From positions 5,974,816-6,038,815 of the forward strand of contig CP036272.1 in NCBI GenBank assembly GCA_007745635.1: DNA of 64,000 bases, in the 5' to 3' direction. Source of the stretch: Stieleria bergensis (GTDB taxonomy: Bacteria > Planctomycetota > Planctomycetia > Pirellulales > Pirellulaceae). Within the stretch, counting starts at the first letter, position 1. Every line of letters starts with the position of its first letter. Below are positions 1 through 8,396 of the stretch, piece after piece. A program made the position numbers and the translations under genes. A model generated the notes under the pieces. That model worked only from the letters and a program-made list of their open reading frames with translations. It ran no database searches and was not told the origin of the DNA.

Positions 1-2
1 TC

Positions 3-1469
3 TGTTGTGATGCACAGCAGACCATCTCGAACACTGGTTCAATCAGTCCCCTGGCGGACGCCATTGAACAGCAAGACCATGCGTTAGCAAACCGCTTCTT
101 GCAGCAAAGCGATGCGAAACAACTGCTTCAACAAAAGCAAGCCGACGGCATGACGGCTTTGCACTGGGCCGTGCAACACGGAGACATCCATTGGGCCAAG
201 CGTTTACTGGCTGCAGGAGCCCCGGTTGACGCCGCGACCGAGTATGGCATCACGCCGCTTTGGATTGCCTGCTCGCAAGGGCACACATCGATCGCCGCTG
301 AACTGCTGCGTTCCGGTGCAGACGTTGAACGAACGCATGTTGGCAACGTGACCTATTTGATGCTGGCAGCCAAGCAGGGCAGTGCTGATTTGATCGACAA
401 GCTGGTTGAACAGGGCAGTGATCTTGATGCACAACAACGCAGCGGTCAAACGGCCATCATGTGGGCGGCGGCATACGGCAATGCGGACGCGGTCGGCCGA
501 CTTGCCAAACACGGAGCAGATCTCTCTGTGACCACCGGCTCCGGCTTCACTGCCTTTCATTTTGCCTGCCGACAAGGCTGCACGGAAACGGCGATGTTGT
601 TCTGTGATTTGGGCGTCGATGTCAATCAACCGATGAAGCCCAAGAATTCGTCTGGTCGCAACCCACGCAAAGGCATGACGCCGTTGATGCTGGCGGTCGA
701 AAGCGCACATTACGAACTGGCCCTCAAACTGGTCGAACAAGGTGCCGACCCCAATGATCAATCCAGTGGATTCGCGCCGCTCCATGCACTCGCCTGGGTT
801 CGCCGGCCACAAAAAGGTGACAACCCTGAAGGCGACCCACCTCCGCGAGTCACAGGCGATCTCTCTGCGTTGCAATTTGTCAAGGCATTGGTCGACAAGG
901 GCGCCTCTGTCAATCTACCAGTGAAACGAGGCAGCACGCCCAAGGGACGACTTGGCACCCGAGGTGCAACGCCGTTCTTACTGGCCAGCCAGACCTGCGA
1001 CCTGCCGCTGATGAAAACACTGCTAAAACTTGGTGCGGATCCAACCCTGACCAATGCAGACGGCTGCACGGCATTGCTGGCGGCGGCCGGGATTGGAAAT
1101 CATCACGTTGGAGAACATCCAGGCACCGCCGCGGAAATTCGCCAAACCGTCCTCTCGCTCCATGATTTGGGACTGCAAATTAATCATGTCGATGACAATG
1201 GTGAATCGATCATGCACGCCGCCGCGTATCGCTTGTCTCCGGAAATGGTTTCACTGGTAACAGAACTTGGCGCCGATCCAGAGATCTGGGATCGTAAAAA
1301 CAAGTACGGCTGGACGCCGATGCTGATTGCCATGGGCCAGCGTCCAGGTTCCGTCAAACCCGACCCGGCCACCATGAAAGCCATTTATCGGGCGCTCGGC
1401 CCACGAGCCAAACTGCCCCGCGACGAAAAACTGACCGGTCCCCAATGGGAATCACTCGACAAGCCGTGA
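3..1469 (+). CDS. Ankyrin-repeat protein, 5' end outside the window
   Basis: The reading frame is open from the first bases of the window, so the gene is cut at its 5' end; the TTG at 99 is only an internal codon and not a convincing start. The protein is built from about nine to ten ankyrin repeats: phrases of the type G-x-T-x-L-x-x-A, such as DGMTALHWAVQHGD, YGITPLWIACSQGH and GMTPLMLAVESAHYE, recur roughly every 33 residues. Two less regular linkers, rich in Pro, Gly and Arg, interrupt the series near 770-960. Ankyrin repeats bind other proteins; no enzymatic domain is visible. Any export signal or anchor would lie upstream of the window. The short C-terminal tail after the last repeat is charged. 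The family assignment is secure, the biological role unknown. Confidence 0.85.
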   Translation, partial: CCDAQQTISNTGSISPLADAIEQQDHALANRFLQQSDAKQLLQQKQADGMTALHWAVQHGDIHWAKRLLAAGAPVDAATEYGITPLWIACSQGHTSIAAELLRSGADVERTHVGNVTYLMLAAKQGSADLIDKLVEQGSDLDAQQRSGQTAIMWAAAYGNADAVGRLAKHGADLSVTTGSGFTAFHFACRQGCTETAMLFCDLGVDVNQPMKPKNSSGRNPRKGMTPLMLAVESAHYELALKLVEQGADPNDQSSGFAPLHALAWVRRPQKGDNPEGDPPPRVTGDLSALQFVKALVDKGASVNLPVKRGSTPKGRLGTRGATPFLLASQTCDLPLMKTLLKLGADPTLTNADGCTALLAAAGIGNHHVGEHPGTAAEIRQTVLSLHDLGLQINHVDDNGESIMHAAAYRLSPEMVSLVTELGADPEIWDRKNKYGWTPMLIAMGQRPGSVKPDPATMKAIYRALGPRAKLPRDEKLTGPQWESLDKP

Positions 1470-1557
1470 ATCCCAGCCACTCACGCTTGATCGCCAGCGT
1501 GCAACTCCCTCACCTGGTGAAAACCGACCGGATCACAGAACTCATTTCAACTACAAT

Positions 1558-1587
1558 CTACCCCTCTCACACCTACCCCTCTCACAC
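1558..1587 (+). repeat. 15-bp direct tandem repeat, two copies
   Basis: Two exact copies of CTACCCCTCTCACAC lie back to back directly upstream of the oxidoreductase start at 1597. A partial third copy (CTGCCTACC) runs into the ATG. The repeat fills the place where a ribosome-binding site would be, and no purine-rich Shine-Dalgarno sequence is seen. Confidence 0.85.
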
Positions 1588-1596
1588 CTGCCTACC

Positions 1597-2979
1597 ATGA
1601 TCGAACCCATTGCCAACACATCAACGAATCGTCGCCAAGTGATCAAACGTGCCGCCGTCGCATCGTCGGCGCTGGCGATACTGCCAGCGACGGCACAGGG
1701 CGCCGTGGCTGCCAACGACAAACTGAATCTTGCTGTCATTGGTTGTGCAAACCGTGGTGCGGCGATTGGATCAGAAGCCGTTCGTCATGAATTGACTCAG
1801 TGTGTCGCCTTGTGTGATGTCGTTCCGTCTCGCGCCGAAGGCTTCAAAGGCAAGATGAAAGGTCAATGCGATGATGCAGTGATCTTTGATGACTTTCGCG
1901 AACTGTTTGAGAAAATGGGCGATCAGATCGACGCCTGTACGATTGGCGTTCCTGATCACGCTCACTTTCCGATCGCGATGTTAGCCATGTCGATGGGCAT
2001 TCATGTCTATGTGGAAAAACCACTGGCTCATACCTTCGAAGAGTGCGAGTTGTTGATTGCCGCTGAAAAGAAGTATGGCGTGAAGTGCCAAATGGGTAAT
2101 CAGGGACACTCCAGCGGTCAGCGTTTGCAATTTCAATCGTGGGTCGAGAATGGGGTGATCAAGAATGTTCGCCGCGTTGATGCTTGCATGAATAAGGGAC
2201 GGCGCTGGCATCCTTGGGGCGACATCAAAGACTTCCCCCAAGCTGAGAACATGCCTGCGGGAATGAATTGGGACGTCTGGGCGGCAACGGCGCCCAAACG
2301 AGCCTACAGCGGAAAATACGATCCAGGCAACTGGCGCGGCTGGTATGACTACGGCAACGGAGCATTCGGTGACTGGGGGCCACACACCCTGGACACCATT
2401 CATCGCTTCCTTGAACTTGGCTTGCCGCATACGATTCGTGCCGAAAAGATCGAAAAGCCAAACGACTACATCTATCCGCATGGAACAACCATCGCATTCG
2501 ACTTTGCCGAACGCGGCCCCAACATGCCTGAGATGACGATCAATTGGTACGACGGCGTAAAGAATCGTCCACCGACCGAAGAGGGAGTAAATATCCCTGC
2601 TTGTGGAAAAGCCATTTATAGCGATGACCTGACCTTCGTCGGCGGCACTCACTCGGGGTCGCTGAAAATCGTCGGCGGCAAAAAGCAAGCCGAAGCCAGT
2701 GCGAACTTGCCCAAGTCCGCCACCAGCGAAACGTCGACCAATCACATGGACAACTTCCTGAAGGCCGCCGCCGGATTAGACCCGTACTGCAATTCATCGT
2801 TTGCAATCTCCGGGCCTTTGACGCAGGTCTTCATGCTCGGTTGCATCGCCCAGCGTCTGGGCGATGACTTAAAATTCGATACCAAGACCAGACAGATCAC
2901 CAACAACGCTCGCGCCAACGAACTGCTGAAGGGGCATCCGCCACGCAAGGGATGGGAAAGCTATTACAAGCTCGCCTAA
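1597..2979 (+). CDS. Gfo/Idh/MocA-family oxidoreductase with twin-arginine-like leader
   Basis: NAD(P)-dependent sugar or inositol dehydrogenase-type enzyme, 460 residues. The N-terminus carries NRRQVIKRAAVASSALAILP and an Ala-rich stretch, resembling a Tat signal, so the protein is probably exported with its cofactor bound. The Rossmann fold begins at about residue 43 (KLNLAVIGCANRGAAIG), and the family signature EKPLA is at residues 140-144. The C-terminal alpha/beta domain has the WYDG and GGTHSG type loops common in planctomycete members. These genomes hold many paralogues, often near sulfatases and cytochrome-like proteins and thought to act on sugars from polysaccharides; the substrate cannot be read from sequence. 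It stands alone here between the ankyrin gene and an exported unknown. Confidence 0.9.
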   Translation: MIEPIANTSTNRRQVIKRAAVASSALAILPATAQGAVAANDKLNLAVIGCANRGAAIGSEAVRHELTQCVALCDVVPSRAEGFKGKMKGQCDDAVIFDDFRELFEKMGDQIDACTIGVPDHAHFPIAMLAMSMGIHVYVEKPLAHTFEECELLIAAEKKYGVKCQMGNQGHSSGQRLQFQSWVENGVIKNVRRVDACMNKGRRWHPWGDIKDFPQAENMPAGMNWDVWAATAPKRAYSGKYDPGNWRGWYDYGNGAFGDWGPHTLDTIHRFLELGLPHTIRAEKIEKPNDYIYPHGTTIAFDFAERGPNMPEMTINWYDGVKNRPPTEEGVNIPACGKAIYSDDLTFVGGTHSGSLKIVGGKKQAEASANLPKSATSETSTNHMDNFLKAAAGLDPYCNSSFAISGPLTQVFMLGCIAQRLGDDLKFDTKTRQITNNARANELLKGHPPRKGWESYYKLA

Positions 2980-3029
2980 CCAGGCTTGCAAAAGACGCAC
3001 GAAACTGCTTTTCCATCACTTGGCAATCA

Positions 3030-4112
3030 ATGATCGACGTGAATCAGAAACCGGTGCATCTAAACTCCACTGCTTTGAAGATCTTTGAGTCCGGTGGTGC
3101 GGAGGCGGAAAATCCACGTGATTGCGGCCCAAAGGTGGGCTGCGATTTCAGTGGCGCGTGCAAGCACGGCACCCTACGGACCCAGTCCCGGTTCGATGAA
3201 ATCGCGATTGCCCAGAGAAAACCCGGGGAAACGCAACATCAACCAAAATGCAAACATGTTCAAAGCAGGAAGCCAAACTCCCTGAAGCAGACGCTCTTGT
3301 GGTCGGGGATATTGCTTTGGATCGCCTGTGCGCCGACCTCCGTGTGGTCACAACCCCCACCGGAATCTGCTGAGGCATGGCGACACAACCGGCTAAGTGC
3401 GCTCACACAACGACTTGCCGGAGAGACCACGGCATCCGGTCGTGCGGAAATCCTGGCTCGCCGAAACTGGCTGACCGACTGGAAACCGGGACAGATGCAG
3501 AGTGTTCGCGCTGAGCAATCCAAACGCGATCAACTTCAGGAAGAACCGCGACTTCGCAAGCTGCCAAGACCCGCTGGATTTGCCGCCAATGACTGGTTGC
3601 AAGCGATCGAATTGCAAACGCGATTGCTGGCCATTGACACACGAGAGCTGCGCAAGGAGAACTTGCAGCGGACGATCCCGCTGGCCAATGAACTCGACGG
3701 CCTGCTGTCTCGAAAACTCTCGCCGGAACTTCAGACGCTTGAAACGGAGGCCGGTTGGTCGCTGGCCTTCACGCGCTATCGGCTAACGCGTGCACTCGCC
3801 TATCGCGAACTGCCCGATGTCATCGATCGGTGGCCAATCCAACATCAACAGCGTTACGAATCTCAATTGCAGGCTGCCTATCAACGCCTGATCGAGATCA
3901 CCAAAAAACAGCGCCATGAATTCATCCTGATCGATGATCGCATGCTGCGCCGCGCAGGCGATCGAGGCCGCGCGTTAGAATTATTGGAGGCGAATCGAGA
4001 CTACATTGACGCCAAGTGGTATATAAAAAAGCGGCGTGACCTGCTGAAGGAACTCGGCTGGGATGCGCCTCATCAAGAAGCCGCGCGTTTGTACGAACCC
4101 TATGACGACTAA
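3030..4112 (+). CDS. Exported protein of unknown function
   Basis: I do not recognise this protein. The frame is open from 2952, overlapping the preceding gene, but the part before about 3285 reads like non-coding sequence. A hydrophobic leader (LKQTLLWSGILLWIACAPTS, followed by VWSQ) starts at a CTG near 3285, while the nearest upstream ATG is 3030. The true start is therefore uncertain. The mature part, about 260 residues, is highly charged and predicted by eye to be mostly helical, with many Arg, Leu, Gln and Glu residues and no known catalytic motif. It ends with ARLYEPYDD. A periplasmic role is inferred only from the leader. Confidence 0.55.
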   Translation: MIDVNQKPVHLNSTALKIFESGGAEAENPRDCGPKVGCDFSGACKHGTLRTQSRFDEIAIAQRKPGETQHQPKCKHVQSRKPNSLKQTLLWSGILLWIACAPTSVWSQPPPESAEAWRHNRLSALTQRLAGETTASGRAEILARRNWLTDWKPGQMQSVRAEQSKRDQLQEEPRLRKLPRPAGFAANDWLQAIELQTRLLAIDTRELRKENLQRTIPLANELDGLLSRKLSPELQTLETEAGWSLAFTRYRLTRALAYRELPDVIDRWPIQHQQRYESQLQAAYQRLIEITKKQRHEFILIDDRMLRRAGDRGRALELLEANRDYIDAKWYIKKRRDLLKELGWDAPHQEAARLYEPYDD

Positions 4113-4270
4113 CGCGATGAAGGTTGCAAAAGAAACGCTGGCTCGGTGCTGTGGATGGATCTAGAACGGCAACCATTGCGTCAATCGATCCATGGCCAGC
4201 GGCAAATAGGAAGCGCCATGGTGCAAACACTCATGACGGATGAATCATTAACGCAACCGCGCCAAACTCC

Positions 4271-4957
4271 ATGAAGACACCCTACTTTAGTGAAGATCTG
4301 TTTCAGTTCCTGGCGGAGCTAGAAGACAACAACAACCGGCCCTGGTTCAATGAAAACAAGCCGCGTTACCGTGAGCAGATCATTGATCCGGCCGTCGCCT
4401 GGCTTGAAACGCTGCAAAAGCCACTTGCTAAAGCAGCCCCATTGATCGTTGTCAAAGCAAAAGGATACGGTGGATCGATCATGCGTGTTTACCGAGACAC
4501 GCGATTCGGAGGCAACAAGAATCCCTACAAAACAAATGTCGGCATCTCACTTCGTCACGAGTCTGCCGCTGACATCCATGCACCGGGACTTTACATCCAC
4601 CTGGAAGTCAATGAATGCTTCTTCGGCGCTGGATTGTGGCGGCCATCGGCACAGCCACTGCGTCAGATTCGCGAAGCGATCGTCAACAACCCTGCGGTTT
4701 GGAAACGAGCCAAGAATGCCAAGCGATTCCGCGATGCCTTCACCATCGTGGGCGAGTCTCTGAAGACGGCTCCTCGCGGTTACCCCAAAGACCATCCGCT
4801 GATCGAGGACTTACGGCGAAAGGACTTCATCGCGGTGAGCCCTCTTAGCTTTGATCAAGTCACCGGCAGCGACCTTACCGAGACGATCATTGGCCTGGTC
4901 AAGGCATCACGCCCCTGGATGAACTTCCTGTGTGACAGCGTCGGACTTGACTACTGA
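4271..4957 (+). CDS. DUF2461 (TIGR02453) family protein
   Basis: A 228-residue protein with the recognisable DUF2461 start, FLAELEDNNNRPWFNENKPRY, followed by YRDTRFGGNKNPYKTNVG and a GLYIHLEVNECFFGAGLWRP segment. The family is widespread in bacteria and some fungi and has no established function; length fits. The last 51 bases overlap the 3' end of the convergent ABC permease gene on the other strand, so the two transcripts must run through each other. No operon partner on its own strand. Confidence 0.88.
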   Translation: MKTPYFSEDLFQFLAELEDNNNRPWFNENKPRYREQIIDPAVAWLETLQKPLAKAAPLIVVKAKGYGGSIMRVYRDTRFGGNKNPYKTNVGISLRHESAADIHAPGLYIHLEVNECFFGAGLWRPSAQPLRQIREAIVNNPAVWKRAKNAKRFRDAFTIVGESLKTAPRGYPKDHPLIEDLRRKDFIAVSPLSFDQVTGSDLTETIIGLVKASRPWMNFLCDSVGLDY

Positions 4958-7114
4958 AGCGACATGCACGATCAGCAATCCAACGATCGTGACAATCACT
5001 AACGGGATCAGCCAACTCATTGGCAAGTGCTTGCTTTCACCGTCGGTGGACCCCAGCCAATCGAGCTGGTCACGATACTTGCCGATCGTCATCAGCAAGC
5101 CGTTGTACGAGAAGTGAGCAACGATTCCCGGCCAAATGCTCTGCGTCTTCCAAGCAATCCAGCCGAGAATAACGCCCATCGCTGTGGTGGGCAGAAAACG
5201 CTCGGGCAATAGCATGTTCCCAGTGACAACATGGAACAAACCGAACACCAAAGCGGTGACAAAAATCAATCGCCATGGAGTCATCAAACGCTTCAGAGCG
5301 GTGAATAAAAATCCACGAAAACAAAACTCCTCCACAACCGCTGGCGTCAAAGCCATGGCAAACAATAAAATGACCAGCGGCACATCTTGTAGCTGACGGG
5401 CGGTTTCCTTGGCCTGAGCGATCTTCTCGTCATCCAAGCCACGGATGCCCATCGCATCAGCCAGCAAAAACAACTCCTGCATCACGCCCCAAGCACCAAT
5501 ACCAACCAAAACAGCACCCACGATGGAGAGTGCCGAGGGTGACTTGAGCTGGTAAGTGGTTGATAACTGACATCGATTGAAGCGAGCAACCAACCAAGGA
5601 AACAAACCAAACGCCAAGATCAACGCCAACGCACTGAGCAGCAGTTTATTAGCCAACGACAATTCCAAGGTCGTACCAAATTGCACCAAGAAGTTGCTGG
5701 ACAAGTAATACAGAGGGACCAGCAACGCCAGTGTCATCGCAGCAGCTTGGGTTGTCGGCACCAACTTCATGTTAGCGGGACGCGTGAACAAACCCGCGAT
5801 ACTGGCACCACTGGTCCGGCTCACGGCGTCACCGCCAAACAGTTTCGCCGCGATCGAAATCGCTGCAAACGCGTAACCCACCGTGGAAATCACCGTCAGC
5901 ATCGCGGGCCCAGCCTGAGCGGTGCCTTGCAAGACTTCGCGAGCGAGCAGCACGATGTTGACCAGCGGTGCAATCGCCATTGGGCCACTTAATGTCACGC
6001 CCGGCATCAGCGACAAGACACCGGGAGTCAAGGAGAGCAACATGATCGGAATCAAGTAAGCCTGAGCTTCCTTGAAGGATCGAGCATAGCTGGTCAAGGA
6101 CAACAACACCGCGGCAAAGAAGCCACTGAAGAGCACCAACAAGCCCAAGATTTGCACCATCGCCAGCCATGGCAACCCATCCTCTTGGCCCGTCACAAGT
6201 GGCAACAATTGCGACGCCCAAAGCGTCATGAACATCGCAACCAAGTTTGCCAGTGCCGTCAGCAAGGCCACCGTTACCACCGCAACGTACTTTGACAGCA
6301 AGATAGACGATCGCGGCACGGGGGACGCCATCAACGCTTCCATCGTGCCTCGCTCTCGCTCGCCTGCGGTCAAATCGATCGCGGGATAAACAGCACCGGT
6401 AATGGTCATCAAAACCAACACCAGTGGAATCACCGTTCCCAGAGCAGAGGGAGCAGCTGGCTCGCCGATCGAAGCGAGCGTGACTTGAGCAGGCGGTTGA
6501 TACTGCTCCTGGGCCTGCTTGGCGACTTCCTCCGCCAACGCCAGACGCAGCCATTCCAACCGCTCAACAAGAATCCGACGCGCTCCTGCACTGCCCGCAT
6601 CGCCTTCGTAACTGGTTAGCTCCAGTAGCGGAGGCTGACCAGCGGTGACCTTCGCCGCCAGATCGATCTCGTTGTTTTTCAAACTCTGGAGTGTATCGTT
6701 GCCAGCTTCACCGGAAAACAAAACCTTAAACTTTGCCAGCTTCCCATCGCTGGCATTTAAAATCTCTTCTGGTGGCTGACTGCGTGGATCCTCCAACCAA
6801 CGCAATAATGTTTCGCCTTCGGCCTCGGTATCAACGCCGATCCGATACGCTGTTTCTTCTGAAGCGCCAGCGGCGTAGTTGTACAAAAACCGATTGAACG
6901 CCATCCCCAGCAACGGATACAACAGCAATGGCATCATCACCAACGTGATCATCGTGCGACGATCGCGCAGCGTTTCCAACATCTCTTTTTTGCACATCCG
7001 CAGCAGGCGTCTGCTTGATCGCAGCGAGACACTTGTTTTGGAAACCGACGTGGATTCGAAAGACGGAGAGGAATCAGAAGTCTGATCAGTATTGGGTTCA
7101 CTCGACTGCGACAC
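4907..7114 (-). CDS. ABC-2 type permease fused to CPBP (CAAX-type) intramembrane protease, NatB-like
   Basis: Membrane protein of 735 residues with two parts. The first ~440 residues are an ABC-2/NatB-type permease: an N-terminal membrane helix (MITLVMMPLLLYPLLGMAF), a large outside loop, then several helices introduced by LTAGERERGTMEALMASPVP, the typical coupling region of sodium or drug exporters. The C-terminal ~250 residues are a CPBP/Abi domain with all three motifs: EEFCFRG (EExxxR), FGLFH (FxxxH) and HFSYNG (HxxxN). CPBP proteins cleave or process proteins within the membrane. The start overlaps the end of the ATPase gene by 17 bases, so the two are co-translated. The fusion implies that transport and proteolysis or peptide processing are coupled; the substrate is unknown. 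Confidence 0.88.
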   Translation of the reverse strand: MSQSSEPNTDQTSDSSPSFESTSVSKTSVSLRSSRRLLRMCKKEMLETLRDRRTMITLVMMPLLLYPLLGMAFNRFLYNYAAGASEETAYRIGVDTEAEGETLLRWLEDPRSQPPEEILNASDGKLAKFKVLFSGEAGNDTLQSLKNNEIDLAAKVTAGQPPLLELTSYEGDAGSAGARRILVERLEWLRLALAEEVAKQAQEQYQPPAQVTLASIGEPAAPSALGTVIPLVLVLMTITGAVYPAIDLTAGERERGTMEALMASPVPRSSILLSKYVAVVTVALLTALANLVAMFMTLWASQLLPLVTGQEDGLPWLAMVQILGLLVLFSGFFAAVLLSLTSYARSFKEAQAYLIPIMLLSLTPGVLSLMPGVTLSGPMAIAPLVNIVLLAREVLQGTAQAGPAMLTVISTVGYAFAAISIAAKLFGGDAVSRTSGASIAGLFTRPANMKLVPTTQAAAMTLALLVPLYYLSSNFLVQFGTTLELSLANKLLLSALALILAFGLFPWLVARFNRCQLSTTYQLKSPSALSIVGAVLVGIGAWGVMQELFLLADAMGIRGLDDEKIAQAKETARQLQDVPLVILLFAMALTPAVVEEFCFRGFLFTALKRLMTPWRLIFVTALVFGLFHVVTGNMLLPERFLPTTAMGVILGWIAWKTQSIWPGIVAHFSYNGLLMTIGKYRDQLDWLGSTDGESKHLPMSWLIPLVIVTIVGLLIVHVASVVKSDAVTQEVHPGA

Positions 7115-7850
7115 TACCTGCTCCGTCCCCGATTAAGTCCACAAAGATATCTACTAGGTTCTGACGTCCGGTTTCATCGCGCAGTTGCTGCATTGATCCA
7201 CAGTGCTTCAACTGACCGTTGTGCAACAGACCAAACCGATCACACAAACGCTCCGCTTCGTCTAACCGGTGCGTGCAAACGACGACTGCTTTACCAGCGT
7301 CGCGAAGGATTTCCATGTATTCAAAAATCGTTTGCACACCCACAACGTCCAACCCCCGCGTTGGCTCATCGAGCAACATCACCGGGGGATCATGAATCAG
7401 CCCACGCACCAGCGTCACCCGTTGGCGCTGCCCGGTGCTCAAGACGCCCGCGCGGCGGTCCAACAAATGCTGAATGTCCATTCTGTCGGCGAGGTGTTCA
7501 CAGCGCTCACTGGCCAGCGCTGCATCAACGCCGTAGAGATCGGCGAAATAGAGCAGCATCTCGCGAACGGTCAGCCAAGGGTAAATTCCATCGCTGGCGG
7601 AAACGAATCCTAACCGGCTTTTTACCGCAATGGGTTGATCAGCGGTACGAAAGCCGTCGACAGATGCCCATCCGCCATCGGGATCAAGCAAACCCAAAAT
7701 CATCCGCACCGTGGTCGTTTTGCCAGCCCCATTGGGACCAAGCAACCCGAAGACCTCCCCCCTAGCAATATTGAACGAGACACCATCGACTGCTGTCATG
7801 GTGGTGTCACCGACCTGAAAATGCTTGGTGAGCGATTGAACTTCTAGCAT
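7098..7850 (-). CDS. ABC transporter ATP-binding protein, NatA-like
   Basis: ATPase subunit of about 250 residues. The frame extends to 7922, but family alignment (MLEVQSLTKHF) places the start at the ATG at 7850. Walker A is GLLGPNGAGKTTT, the signature is LSTGQRQR, and Walker B is VMLLDEPTRGLD, followed by the H-loop VVCTHRLDEAE. It will power the fused permease-protease encoded just downstream, with which it overlaps by 17 bases. NatA-type ATPases drive export of sodium ions or small molecules. All catalytic motifs are intact. Confidence 0.93.
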   Translation of the reverse strand: MLEVQSLTKHFQVGDTTMTAVDGVSFNIARGEVFGLLGPNGAGKTTTVRMILGLLDPDGGWASVDGFRTADQPIAVKSRLGFVSASDGIYPWLTVREMLLYFADLYGVDAALASERCEHLADRMDIQHLLDRRAGVLSTGQRQRVTLVRGLIHDPPVMLLDEPTRGLDVVGVQTIFEYMEILRDAGKAVVVCTHRLDEAERLCDRFGLLHNGQLKHCGSMQQLRDETGRQNLVDIFVDLIGDGAGSVAVE

Positions 7851-8396
7851 TGCAAAGAGAAGGCAGCAGTGAAACAAACCTGGAAACCAGCGGCGATAGA
7901 GCCACACAATCGAGGGAGACACACCCCGCCGATCTCATGCTACGAAAGCGGCAAGACATTCGTTCACCCGTTCAAGCAAACGAAAGGCAAATGCACCATC
8001 CATCGATGGCATTTTAGTTGCTTTCGTGAGGAATCCTTGGGGTTTTCGCTGTGCGACTGCTTTCTCGCCTGAGATAATTGGGGCCTGAGATGACAGGAGC
8101 CAGCCCAAAGGGGTGAGTCATCGACGCGTGCTGGCGAAGACGGTCCAACGCAGTCACGCCATGGCCGCACTGAGAACCTGCTTGCATCGACGCCCGACAA
8201 CCAACGCCGCAACTGCCCGAGCCAAAACTTGTCCGATCCTCAAGACCCTAACGAAGTCCAAACAGCGGATGAGCGCACCGTTCCAACGGTTCCCTTCGCC
8301 GGAGCGGACTTGCCATCGGATCACGACCGGGCGACCAATCACCGTTCAACGTCTCGTACCACTGAATCCGAATCGCATCGCTCTGTTTTCCCCATA
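7851..8396. other. Divergent intergenic region
   Basis: About 550 bases between the ABC operon (minus strand) and the BRCT/MerR/TPR gene (plus strand). The frame of the latter is open from a TTG at 8229, but that part looks like non-coding sequence. I see no RNA gene or clear hairpin; promoters for both directions must lie here. Confidence 0.5.

Noticed and set aside
1981-2745. Long minus-strand frame opposite the Gfo/Idh/MocA gene
   Set aside because: It is the antisense shadow of a well-supported gene; its translation shows no family motif. Similar long antisense frames (for example 25637-26221 and 31208-32053) were rejected for the same reason.
2952-3284. N-terminal extension of the exported unknown protein overlapping the Gfo/Idh/MocA gene
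   Set aside because: The translated stretch looks non-coding and would place the hydrophobic leader more than 100 residues into the protein.
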